Shown: in pieces, positions 1-5,401 of the stretch | How the letters are laid out: every line of letters starts with the position of its first letter | Position numbering within the stretch: position 1 is the stretch's first letter | Source: Lactobacillales bacterium | GTDB lineage: Bacteria > Bacillota > Bacilli > Lactobacillales > Vagococcaceae | Assembly: GCA_015655485.1 (NCBI GenBank) | Contig: JAATEZ010000435.1 | Location: 1-5,488, forward strand | Direction of reading: 5' to 3' | DNA length: 5,488 bases | Made by a program: the position numbers and the translations under genes | The notes under the pieces: generated by a model | The model's database searches: none | The model's input: the letters and a program-made list of their open reading frames with translations, nothing else | What the model was told of the DNA's origin: nothing

Positions 1-81
1 AAAAAAATATTTTATATAATTTAAAGGCAATCAAAATTAAAAATAAGAAATTCCCTTTGGTTTATATGAAAATAGTCCTGT

Positions 82-147
82 TTAGTATTTAAATTCTTCT
101 GCTCTTTCATTTGCCTCTGCTTCATCGATCCATGCTTTTCCGCTGAA
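82..147 (-). pseudogene. Possible C-terminal remnant of a lost minus-strand gene
   Basis: Read on the minus strand, 147 to 82 encodes a short protein-like stretch, Phe-Ser then GKAWIDEAEANERAEEFKY, closed by TAA at 82-84. An in-frame TAA at 148-150 immediately precedes it and there is no start codon, so it cannot be an intact gene. The composition (Glu/Ala-rich, amphipathic, typical low-GC Firmicutes codons GAA, GCA, AAA) differs from the very A/T-rich DNA on either side, which suggests the tail of a decayed gene. I do not recognise the family, and chance coding of 21 residues is a real alternative. Confidence 0.2.
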
Positions 148-163
148 TTAATTAGAAGTTTTT

Positions 164-194
164 TTTAGAAAAGTGTGTAAGTATGTATTATAAT
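164..194 (+). promoter_or_regulatory. Putative sigma-A promoter of the 83-aa gene
   Basis: A perfect -10 box TATAAT is at 189-194, 27 bases before the ATG at 222. The -35 side is weak: TTTAGA at 164-169 (spacer 19) or TTAGAA at 165-170 (spacer 18). The location just upstream of a Shine-Dalgarno and start codon supports a real promoter, but the -35 assignment is uncertain. Confidence 0.45.
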
Positions 195-221
195 GTAATT
201 GTAGATCAAGAGGTGAGATAA

Positions 222-473
222 ATGGATGAGACAAAAATCAAAAATCTTTTTGAGTTAAAAATATCATGGAAAGAACATGAGCAAAATGAGTTTTGCGCCG
301 ACAATATAGTCGCCATATTTGACGAAATCCAAGCAACTGTCCCTCCCGAAATGAAGGTTGGAGATTGGGTGAAATATACAGGTACTCACACAAAATATAT
401 ATTTGAAATAACTGCATTTACTGAAAACAGCACTATCAGCAGCTTAAAATTTATGTTTGTGATGGACAAATAA
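222..473 (+). CDS. Small hypothetical protein (83 aa), family not recognised
   Basis: The start at 222 follows a Shine-Dalgarno-like AGGTGA (211-216, 5-base spacing) and a TATAAT box at 189-194, so expression as a separate gene is plausible. The product is small and acidic to neutral, with no signal peptide, no membrane segment and a single Cys (residue 25). The N-terminal half looks helical and charged (ISWKEHEQNE). Residues 41-60 contain PPEMKVGDWVKY, reminiscent of the short beta-barrel or SH3-like turn seen in many small bacterial proteins, and the C-terminal part alternates hydrophobic and polar residues as in beta strands. These are structural guesses, not a family assignment. No partner gene is adjacent in an operon. 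The next plus-strand gene begins 172 bases later with its own ribosome-binding site. No clear terminator follows. Confidence 0.6.
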   Translation: MDETKIKNLFELKISWKEHEQNEFCADNIVAIFDEIQATVPPEMKVGDWVKYTGTHTKYIFEITAFTENSTISSLKFMFVMDK

Positions 474-579
474 TTTGAAATTCCTTAGAAGCTGCTTTTG
501 AGAAGTTTTTTCCCTCGGCAATCGGCAACAGTCCAAAACAGCGTAATTTTTTCGCTCCATTTTTTTCTGCTTTATTCAC
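451..579 (-). CDS. Possible short minus-strand ORF or gene remnant (42 codons, GTG start)
   Basis: On the minus strand a frame runs from a GTG at 577-579 to TAA at 451-453. It includes the protein-like stretch LRCFGLLPIAEGKNFSKAA. A purine-rich AAGGG lies about 4 bases before the GTG. The frame overlaps the last 23 bases of the 83-aa gene tail to tail, and its coding strand is markedly purine-rich (the plus strand has long T-runs at 505-511 and 547-567), as real genes in such genomes often are. An in-frame TGA lies a few codons upstream of the GTG, so no longer intact gene is available. I do not recognise the sequence. It may be a decayed fragment or coincidence. Confidence 0.2.
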   Translation of the reverse strand: MNKAEKNGAKKLRCFGLLPIAEGKNFSKAASKEFQIICPSQT

Positions 580-632
580 TACACCCTTATTTCTTCAGTA
601 TCCTATATATGTTAAAATAGAAAATAAACGAT

Positions 633-639
633 AAGGAGG
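633..639 (+). promoter_or_regulatory. Strong ribosome-binding site of the VOC gene
   Basis: AAGGAGG, a near-perfect anti-Shine-Dalgarno complement, ends 6 bases before the ATG at 646 and fixes that start. A TAAAAT sequence at 613-618 could be the -10 box of its promoter, but I find no convincing -35 box at the right spacing. Confidence 0.75.
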
Positions 640-645
640 CTCTCT

Positions 646-1029
646 ATGAATATCGACCATATGGCTATGTATGTACAGGATTTAGAAGGATGTAAACTAT
701 TTTTTGAAAAATATTTTGGTGCTGTCGCCAATGATTTATACCACAATCCCAAAACCGGTCTTCAAACCTATTTCTTAAAATTTTCTGAGGATACCAGACT
801 AGAAATCATTAACCGGCCCGATATGAAGCCTAAAACAAGCTCTTTGCTCCAAACAGGATATATCCATTTAGCTTTCAGTACTGGATCAAAAGAAGCAGTT
901 GACGATTTAACTCAGAGAATCCAAACAGACGGCTATGAAGTTATTTCCGCTCCGCGAACAACGGGTGACGGATATTACGAGAGCTGTATCCTTGGTCCGG
1001 AAAATAATCAAATAGAAATCACCGTATAA
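646..1029 (+). CDS. VOC-superfamily (glyoxalase/bleomycin-resistance fold) protein
   Basis: This 127-residue protein has the layout of a single-module vicinal-oxygen-chelate protein: two beta-alpha-beta-beta-beta units, the first opening with MNIDHMAMYVQDL and the second with GYIHLAFS near residue 71. The four positions that normally bind the divalent metal are all filled: His5, Glu53 (RLEIIN), His74 (YIHLAF) and Glu124 (NQIEITV). The closing GPENNQIEI matches the typical end of the fold (GP.G..IE). The length is usual for the family. Such proteins include lactoylglutathione lyases, antibiotic-binding proteins and dioxygenase-like isomerases; the family alone does not give the substrate. It is cytoplasmic, with no signal peptide. 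The ATG is set by the AAGGAGG at 633-639. The gene stands alone and converges on the beta-glucoside operon, so a link to sugar metabolism is not implied. The fold is firm, the reaction unknown. Confidence 0.88.
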   Translation: MNIDHMAMYVQDLEGCKLFFEKYFGAVANDLYHNPKTGLQTYFLKFSEDTRLEIINRPDMKPKTSSLLQTGYIHLAFSTGSKEAVDDLTQRIQTDGYEVISAPRTTGDGYYESCILGPENNQIEITV

Positions 1030-1231
1030 AAAATAGCGGTCATAATATTTATTGCGGCAAATATTACCTTTTAGAATAGAGAAATTTCCTTAAACTCCAA
1101 GAGAATAGTCTCTGTTCTGCAAAATGAAGCAAACAAAATAGAAAAGTATTGAATAAGAGCAAGGACCTATTTTCTAGGTCATTCGAATGATTTTAGAAAA
1201 ATTATTTTTGCCTGCTGTTTATTCTCATCTA

Positions 1232-1279
1232 AGGCCAATTCATTCATTCATTAAAACGAATGAATGAATGAATTGGCCT
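1232..1279. repeat. 21-bp perfect inverted repeat with tetranucleotide-repeat arms
   Basis: The arms at 1232-1252 and 1259-1279 are perfectly complementary, separated by the six bases AAAACG. Each arm starts with AGGCCAATT and continues as tandem ATTC units (CATTCATTCATT on the left; GAATGAATGAATGAATT runs out of the loop on the right). The repeat lies between two convergent transcripts. Neither strand has a T-run directly after the stem, so it is not a standard intrinsic terminator in either direction. It might stabilise 3' ends, act as a bidirectional transcription barrier or be a small mobile-type palindrome. Function is unknown. Confidence 0.85.
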
Positions 1280-1301
1280 CATTTTCATCTCTTACGCACG
1301 C

Positions 1302-1346
1302 AAAAAAGCAATGTTTGCCGCATGGATAAACAGACAAACATTGCTT
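1302..1346 (-). terminator. Intrinsic terminator of the beta-glucoside operon
   Basis: On the minus strand a 12-bp perfect stem AAGCAATGTTTG/CAAACATTGCTT (1346-1335 and 1317-1306) with a 17-base loop runs into six T residues (1307-1302). It begins 34 bases after the stop codon of the GH1 gene, which is the expected place for a rho-independent terminator. On the plus strand the same stem is followed by a T-run only after an 8-base gap, so termination of the VOC transcript here is less likely. Confidence 0.8.
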
Positions 1347-1349
1347 CAT

Positions 1350-1378
1350 AATACTTTTTTCAGCCCCCAAAAAGTATT
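1350..1378. repeat. A/T-rich hairpin just after the GH1 stop codon
   Basis: The arms AATACTTTTT (1350-1359) and AAAAAGTATT (1369-1378) are exact complements around a 9-base loop that contains CCCCC. The repeat ends 3 bases from the GH1 stop codon on the minus strand and sits next to the operon terminator. It could be an extra 3'-end structure. A run of T follows neither arm, so I do not call it a terminator. Confidence 0.5.
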
Positions 1379-1380
1379 TA

Positions 1381-2817
1381 TTATTCCAGGTCTTCACCGT
1401 TTGCGGCAATGACTTTTTTATACCAATAGAATGAATCTTTTTTATATCGGTCAAAAGTTCCTTCAGCATTATCTCCGGCATCCACATAAACAAATCCATA
1501 ACGTTTTTTCATTTCTCCTGTGGAAACACTGACTAAATCTATGCATCCCCAAGGGGTGTATCCGATTAAGTCCACACCATCTTCAATCGCCTGTCCCATT
1601 GTTTCAATATGTTTTTTCAGATAATCGATACGATAAGAATCATTGATGCTTCCATCTTCATTGATTTCATCATAAGCACCTAATCCGTTTTCAACAACCA
1701 TTAATGGAAGCTGATAACGTCCATACAATTCATTCAATGTATAGCGTAATCCATCCGGATCAATCTGCCAGCCCCATTCACTGGCTTCCAGGTATGGATT
1801 CTTGAATCCTCCAATAAGATTTCCTGAAATTTTTTCCAGAGTTTGATCTGTAGATACGCAATAGGACATGTAGTAAGAGAATGTATAAAAATCAACGGTA
1901 CCATTCTTCAGGATATCTTTATCCTCTTCTTCCATTTTTATCTCAACATCCAGTGCTTTCCACATTCGCTTCGCAAAATGCGGATATTCTCCGCGTACTT
2001 GAACATCCCCGCAGTAATAATTCGAATCCTGCCAATTGTGCTGGTTTTCAATCACATCTTTGGGATCACAAGTGTTCGCATAGGAGGCCATGATCGCGAT
2101 CATACAGCCGATCTTAAAGTTGGGATTGATGGCATGTCCCAGCTGGACTGCTTTTGCACTGGCAACTAATTGGTGATGCAATGCTTGATATCGGAGCTGA
2201 GGAATATCTACCGGGTTTGTAAAATCACGAGTTCCCTCATTTAAAATACCCAATGAGTAATATCCTCCTAAAGGTCTGGTTCCACAATTAATTTCATTAA
2301 ATGTCAACCAATATTTGACTTTATCTTTATATCTTCTAAAAATAACCTCACAGTATTTAACATACAAGTCAATCAATTCACGGCTTGCCCAGCCATTATA
2401 TTTCTCGGTTAAGTAGAATGGCGATTCATAATGCGAGATAGTCACTAATGGTTCAATGCCATATTTTAAACATTCATCAAATACCGCATCATAAAATTGC
2501 AGCCCTGCTTCATTTGGTTCGTCTTCGATACCCTTGGGAAAAATTCTTGCCCATGCAATAGATAATCGGAATACATTGAATCCCATCTCTGCCATTAGAG
2601 CGATATCTTCTTTATAACGATGATAGAAATCGCTGCCCGTGTGATTGGGATAATGCAGTCCAGCTTCAATCGTGCGCGTGACCATTCTTGGGCTTGTATG
2701 AGAACCGTTTGTCATCATATCAGCCGTACTAGGCCCCTTGCCGCCTTCGTTCCAGCCGCCTTCATATTGATTGGCGGCCGTAGCTCCGCCCCATAAAAAA
2801 TCTTTTTTAAAACTCAT
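1381..2817 (-). CDS. bglA: 6-phospho-beta-glucosidase, glycoside hydrolase family 1
   Basis: This 478-residue cytoplasmic enzyme hydrolyses beta-glucoside 6-phosphates delivered by the PTS, releasing glucose-6-phosphate and the aglycone or second sugar. It is full length for GH1. The N-terminal family signature is FLWGGATAANQYEGGW (residues 8-22, with Gln17 for glycone binding). The acid/base Glu175 lies in LTFNEIN, and the nucleophile Glu376 lies in VVENGLG. His129 (ISHYESP) and Trp423 (YTPWGCIDLVS) line the sugar site. The loop with Ser430/Ser432, Lys438 and Tyr440 (GEMKKRYGF) corresponds to the 6-phosphate-binding site that separates 6-phospho- from plain beta-glucosidases. The ATG overlaps the stop of the permease gene (ATGA, 2814-2817), so the two are probably translationally coupled; AGGAG lies about 8 bases upstream. 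It is the last gene of the operon. The closest functional analogues are BglA/AscB-type enzymes. Which beta-glucoside (arbutin, salicin or cellobiose) cannot be told. Confidence 0.95.
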   Translation of the reverse strand: MSFKKDFLWGGATAANQYEGGWNEGGKGPSTADMMTNGSHTSPRMVTRTIEAGLHYPNHTGSDFYHRYKEDIALMAEMGFNVFRLSIAWARIFPKGIEDEPNEAGLQFYDAVFDECLKYGIEPLVTISHYESPFYLTEKYNGWASRELIDLYVKYCEVIFRRYKDKVKYWLTFNEINCGTRPLGGYYSLGILNEGTRDFTNPVDIPQLRYQALHHQLVASAKAVQLGHAINPNFKIGCMIAIMASYANTCDPKDVIENQHNWQDSNYYCGDVQVRGEYPHFAKRMWKALDVEIKMEEEDKDILKNGTVDFYTFSYYMSYCVSTDQTLEKISGNLIGGFKNPYLEASEWGWQIDPDGLRYTLNELYGRYQLPLMVVENGLGAYDEINEDGSINDSYRIDYLKKHIETMGQAIEDGVDLIGYTPWGCIDLVSVSTGEMKKRYGFVYVDAGDNAEGTFDRYKKDSFYWYKKVIAANGEDLE

Positions 2818-4202
2818 AAAATTATCTCCTCTTTTTCTTCTTTATATAAAATGTAAGTCGCAATAAAGGTTACCACAAATCCGATGAGTACCGCCGCGAT
2901 CCACCAATATAAATTAGCCATATTTTTATTGATATAAATTGGAAACGCAAATATGCCCAAACCGCCTGGAGATGAATACGCATATATTTTCCCGATTCCC
3001 GCAACAGCTCCGCCGACAAAACTTCCAATCATAGCACCGTACATTGGCGTTTTAAGTTTTAAATTGACCCCGTACATCGCCGGTTCAGAAATCCCGCCAA
3101 CGATAGCAGTCGTCGCTGACGAGCCTGCCATCGATTTTAACTTGACATCTTTTGATTTAAAAGCTACTGCGGCACTAGCTGCACCCTGATTGATATTGGA
3201 GATAACGTTAGCCGTGATTACGATGGGTTCATATCCTAATGTCGCAAATGAATTGATCGCATAAGGCATTAACGCTGAATGCATCCCGGTCATAACTAAC
3301 CATGGCAGGATACTTGTCAATACAGCAATACCAAAGAAACCGGTTGTGTTATATATCCAGATGATCGCTTGCGATAGATAAGTTCCCAAAAATGATCCGA
3401 TAGGACCCAATACACCTAATGCCAGCGGCACCATAATCAATAAAGTGAATAAGGGTTCTATCATGGAACGAACGGCTTCCGGTGAATGTTTTGCGAAAAA
3501 CTTTTCAACGTAGGCCATTATCCAAACTGTTAAAAGGGTTGGTAAAATTGAACTGGTATAAGAAGTCGCATAAATCGGGATCTTAAATACACTTAATGCT
3601 GTTCCAGCTGAAACAGCTGCAATAAAAGAAGGATGAATAAAGATCGCTCCCATCAACATACCCAGACCCATATTGGCTCCAAACTTGCGAGCGGCAGTCG
3701 CTCCTACAAATACAGGCAAGAAATAGAAAGCCGCGTCTCCTACGAAAGTAAGTACAATAAACGTTGGATCTTTCGATTGCAATATTCCCAGCATTTCACA
3801 AATTAAAACGATGATTTTTATGAATCCTCCGCCAATTAAAACCGGTATTATTGGTGTAACACACCCGGCGATGGCTTCAAATATCAAATTTATACTAAAT
3901 TTCTTTTTATGTGCATCCAAATTTTCATTTATACTTTCTTGTTGACTCAAACCGGCTTTTTGACAAATCAATTGATAGACATCAGCCACTGACTGGCCAA
4001 TAATAATCTGAAATTGATCTCCCTGCCATTGAATCCCAATAACTCCATCAAGCTTCTCGATCTTATCACTTTCAACTAATCCTTTATCTTTAACATTAAA
4101 ACGCAGCCTTGTCACACAATGCATAATATTCACAATGTTGCTTTTTCCACCTACTAAATCAATAATTTGAAGAGCTAACTGCTCATAATTTTTTTTAGCC
4201 AT
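2814..4202 (-). CDS. PTS beta-glucoside-specific EIIBC permease
   Basis: This membrane permease imports a beta-glucoside and phosphorylates it at C6. With the start at 4202 (AGGAGAGAAGA directly upstream) the product is 462 residues. Residues 1-85 are the EIIB domain: the phosphorylated cysteine is Cys29 in NIMHCVTRLRF, and GVIGIQWQGDQFQIIIG is the second conserved block. A polar linker (about 86-103) leads to EIIC, a run of about ten hydrophobic segments to residue 452. EIIC has TGMHSALMP (His308) and GGISEPAMYG (370-374), the variant of the GITEP substrate-binding motif. The protein ends in KEEKEEIIL with no EIIA domain, whereas BglP/BglF proteins carry a C-terminal EIIA of about 150 residues. 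It therefore resembles AscF-type EIIBC and needs EIIA from another gene, such as a glucose-type EIIA. A further in-frame ATG 12 codons upstream lies inside the terminator stem and lacks a good ribosome-binding site, so I reject it. Expression should depend on antitermination just upstream. Confidence 0.93.
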   Translation of the reverse strand: MAKKNYEQLALQIIDLVGGKSNIVNIMHCVTRLRFNVKDKGLVESDKIEKLDGVIGIQWQGDQFQIIIGQSVADVYQLICQKAGLSQQESINENLDAHKKKFSINLIFEAIAGCVTPIIPVLIGGGFIKIIVLICEMLGILQSKDPTFIVLTFVGDAAFYFLPVFVGATAARKFGANMGLGMLMGAIFIHPSFIAAVSAGTALSVFKIPIYATSYTSSILPTLLTVWIMAYVEKFFAKHSPEAVRSMIEPLFTLLIMVPLALGVLGPIGSFLGTYLSQAIIWIYNTTGFFGIAVLTSILPWLVMTGMHSALMPYAINSFATLGYEPIVITANVISNINQGAASAAVAFKSKDVKLKSMAGSSATTAIVGGISEPAMYGVNLKLKTPMYGAMIGSFVGGAVAGIGKIYAYSSPGGLGIFAFPIYINKNMANLYWWIAAVLIGFVVTFIATYILYKEEKEEIIL

Positions 4203-4217
4203 TCTCTTCTCTCCTAT
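4203..4217 (-). promoter_or_regulatory. Ribosome-binding region deciding the permease start
   Basis: On the minus strand the bases before the ATG at 4202-4200 read AGGAGAGAAGA, with another AGGAG a few bases further up. This favours MAKKNYEQL as the N terminus. It also agrees with the usual EIIB start a few residues before the first helix. Confidence 0.7.
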
Positions 4218-4229
4218 ACTCCTATTATT

Positions 4230-4293
4230 AAAAAACAAAACCCCAGCGGAAAAATAACAGAATGTTCATCTAGTCATTTTTCTATGCTGGGGT
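4230..4293 (-). terminator. Conditional intrinsic terminator between antiterminator and permease genes
   Basis: On the minus strand ACCCCAGC (4293-4286) pairs with GCTGGGGT (4247-4240), followed by TTTGTTTTTT (4239-4230). The 38-base interval between the arms is itself structured: GAAAAAT (4282-4276) pairs with ATTTTTC (4255-4249), giving one long imperfect hairpin with small internal loops. The terminator starts 15 bases after the stop codon of the antiterminator gene and should halt transcription before the permease gene unless the RAT next to it is formed. The 5' arm shares ACCCC with the RAT-like sequence, so the two structures exclude each other. Confidence 0.88.
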
Positions 4294-4316
4294 GATGCCC
4301 TCTTCGGTTACAATCC
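4289..4316 (-). promoter_or_regulatory. RAT (ribonucleic antiterminator) site for the BglG/LicT-type regulator
   Basis: Read on the minus strand, the site opens with GGATTGTAACCG (4316-4305) and closes with GGCATCACC (4299-4291), then CC. From memory, the LicT/BglG RAT consensus begins GGATTGTTACTG and ends GGCAAAACC. That gives 10 of 12 and 7 of 9 matches, with the central loop about 3 bases shorter (26-28 bases rather than 29). Bound regulator would stabilise the GG/CC stem and occupy ACCCC, the start of the terminator's 5' arm. The first bases encode the last codons Gly-Leu and the TAA stop of the regulator gene, so the RAT overlaps its coding end. Position and sequence agree; binding itself is inferred. 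Confidence 0.75.
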
Positions 4317-5138
4317 CTCTCTTGCACATAATCGATTCACATGAAGAATCAAATAAAGCTGTTCTTCATGGCTTAATTCAAATTGTAAATCATTTTTCAA
4401 ATAGTCATTTATTTTTAGAACGACCTGATAGGTTTCCGGGTATTCTTTTACAACAGACTCAAATAATTTAAAATTTTCACTTGAAAACTGCTGGCTTGTC
4501 TGCTCTCTTTTCAGCAAATATCGAAAATGCGAAACAAAGCGGGAATAACTCACACTGTTCTTATCAATAAACATATCAAAGTACTCGCCGATTATTTCAA
4601 TCACTTCTTCTAATGCTTCTTCAAAACCGCTTGTTTTTACGGCTGTTGCAGCAACGGCCTCTGCATTAATTAAATGGAGCGCAATACTGCTGGCTTCCGT
4701 TTTCGGCAGTCGCACACCAGTTTTTTTATAAATGATTTTAATCGCTTCCTGCCCAATCTTGTACTCATTTTCATATAAGTGTTGAATTTCATATTGTAAC
4801 GCATTCGCAAATTGAATATTTTTTTTCTGCCTTTCAATCGCAAAATTGATATGATCTGCTAAGGTAAATACTAAATTAGAACTGACAGTCGCCTTTACTT
4901 GATTCCTGAATAGATCTACAATTCTCGCAGATATATCAAAAATTTCTTTTGAAATTAGATTCAACAAGTCTAAATACATTGGATCAACGTTATAATAAGT
5001 TCTTTCAATTGTGCTCAAATCGTCTAAATCATAAGGAACAGATGGAAAGCCTACCCCGGTGCCTATTGCCACTACTTCATTGCCTAAACTATCCATGCAG
5101 ATAGCAGCATTATTATTTATCTTTTTTAACACCTTCAT
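4308..5138 (-). CDS. licT: BglG/LicT-family transcriptional antiterminator (CAT-PRD1-PRD2)
   Basis: This 276-residue RNA-binding protein prevents termination in the leader of PTS-sugar genes. The start at 5138 is set by TTGGAGGAAGC three bases upstream and by the family N terminus. Residues 1-56 are the CAT RNA-binding domain: MKVLKKINNN keeps Lys5 and Asn10, and GTGVGF keeps Gly26 and Phe31, but position 27 is Thr where B. subtilis LicT has Arg. PRD1 and PRD2 keep all four regulatory histidines: His96 (LADHINFAIE), His155 (IALHLINAE), His204 (FVSHFRYLLKR) and His266 (LYLILHVNRL). PRD1 is normally phosphorylated by the cognate EIIB when substrate is absent, inactivating the protein, and PRD2 by HPr, linking it to carbon status. 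The length is usual (LicT about 277). It is first in the operon, and its stop codon lies inside the RAT-like site that controls the downstream genes. The symbol denotes the family type; the exact orthologue is not established. Confidence 0.94.
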   Translation of the reverse strand: MKVLKKINNNAAICMDSLGNEVVAIGTGVGFPSVPYDLDDLSTIERTYYNVDPMYLDLLNLISKEIFDISARIVDLFRNQVKATVSSNLVFTLADHINFAIERQKKNIQFANALQYEIQHLYENEYKIGQEAIKIIYKKTGVRLPKTEASSIALHLINAEAVAATAVKTSGFEEALEEVIEIIGEYFDMFIDKNSVSYSRFVSHFRYLLKREQTSQQFSSENFKLFESVVKEYPETYQVVLKINDYLKNDLQFELSHEEQLYLILHVNRLCAREGL

Positions 5139-5150
5139 AAAGCTTCCTCC
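5139..5150 (-). promoter_or_regulatory. Ribosome-binding site fixing the antiterminator start
   Basis: On the minus strand GGAGGAAGCTTT leads straight into the ATG at 5138-5136. A longer in-frame reading back to 5333 exists but would put about 65 residues, mostly hydrophobic and of no known family, before a domain that in LicT needs its free N terminus. The downstream start is clearly preferred. Confidence 0.85.
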
Positions 5151-5380
5151 AATTTGCATAATCTGTTTGAGTGTGAAAGTGAAAAGAAAAAATGTTGAAT
5201 ATGCACACAATATATTTGAAGTAATGCATGAACCATTTAGACTCGCAAGATTCAGGATAACAAATTTCCTTGATTGAATAATGAATAAAAACAGCTGATT
5301 TTTCATTGTCTCCCTGACGGGCAGCCTATCCAAATTTTTCTCTGTGAAATAATTGCGGCTTATTTTTCTTTTAAAACCTT

Positions 5381-5395
5381 TTGAAGCTTTTACAA
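5381..5395 (-). promoter_or_regulatory. Weak catabolite-responsive element (cre)-like sequence
   Basis: On the minus strand TTGTAAAAGCTTCAA fits the CcpA operator pattern WTGNAANCGNWNNCW with two mismatches, one of which breaks the central CG. Carbon catabolite repression of beta-glucoside operons by CcpA is common in Firmicutes, so the place is plausible, but the match alone is within what chance gives in A/T-rich DNA. Confidence 0.28.
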
Positions 5396-5401
5396 CTGAA
5401 C

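Larger units (their letters stand above)
1030..1380. other. Gene-free convergent spacer, 351 bp
   Basis: No open reading frame with a start and a ribosome-binding site is seen on either strand between the two convergent stop codons. The left part has only weak A/T structures: an 8-bp inverted repeat TAATATTT/AAATATTA (1043-1050 and 1059-1066), a GACCTA/TAGGTC hairpin (1164-1180) and the 12-base palindrome TCATTCGAATGA (1179-1190) followed by TTTT. Either of the last two could serve as a poor terminator for the VOC gene. The right part carries the 21-bp hairpin, the operon terminator and an A/T hairpin, described separately. Confidence 0.7.

Noticed and set aside
515..528. Tandem TCGGCAA direct repeat (two copies)
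   Set aside because: Two copies of 7 bases are too short to indicate an array or an attachment site.
1251..1499. Minus-strand 82-aa frame overlapping the GH1 end
   Set aside because: It is a shadow of the GH1 coding sequence running on into the terminator hairpins, without a ribosome-binding site.
1843..2169. Plus-strand frames inside the GH1 gene
   Set aside because: Antisense shadows of a well-supported GH1 gene, with no ribosome-binding site and no family features.
2953..3189. Plus-strand Pro/Ala-rich 78-aa frame inside the permease gene
   Set aside because: Antisense of hydrophobic membrane-segment codons, a common artefact.
4203..4238. Permease start 12 codons upstream, at 4238
   Set aside because: That ATG lies in the T-tract/terminator area with no ribosome-binding site; AGGAGAGAAGA precedes the ATG at 4202 and matches the usual EIIB N terminus.
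5304..5332. A second RAT in the operon leader (GGATAGG with CTG/CAG stem)
   Set aside because: Only a fragmentary match to the RAT consensus, the 5' half is too short, and no GC-rich terminator with a T-run follows.
5139..5333. Antiterminator start at 5333 (341 residues)
   Set aside because: The CAT RNA-binding domain begins MKVLKKINNN at 5138 with a strong Shine-Dalgarno directly before it; the extra 65 residues fit no known domain.
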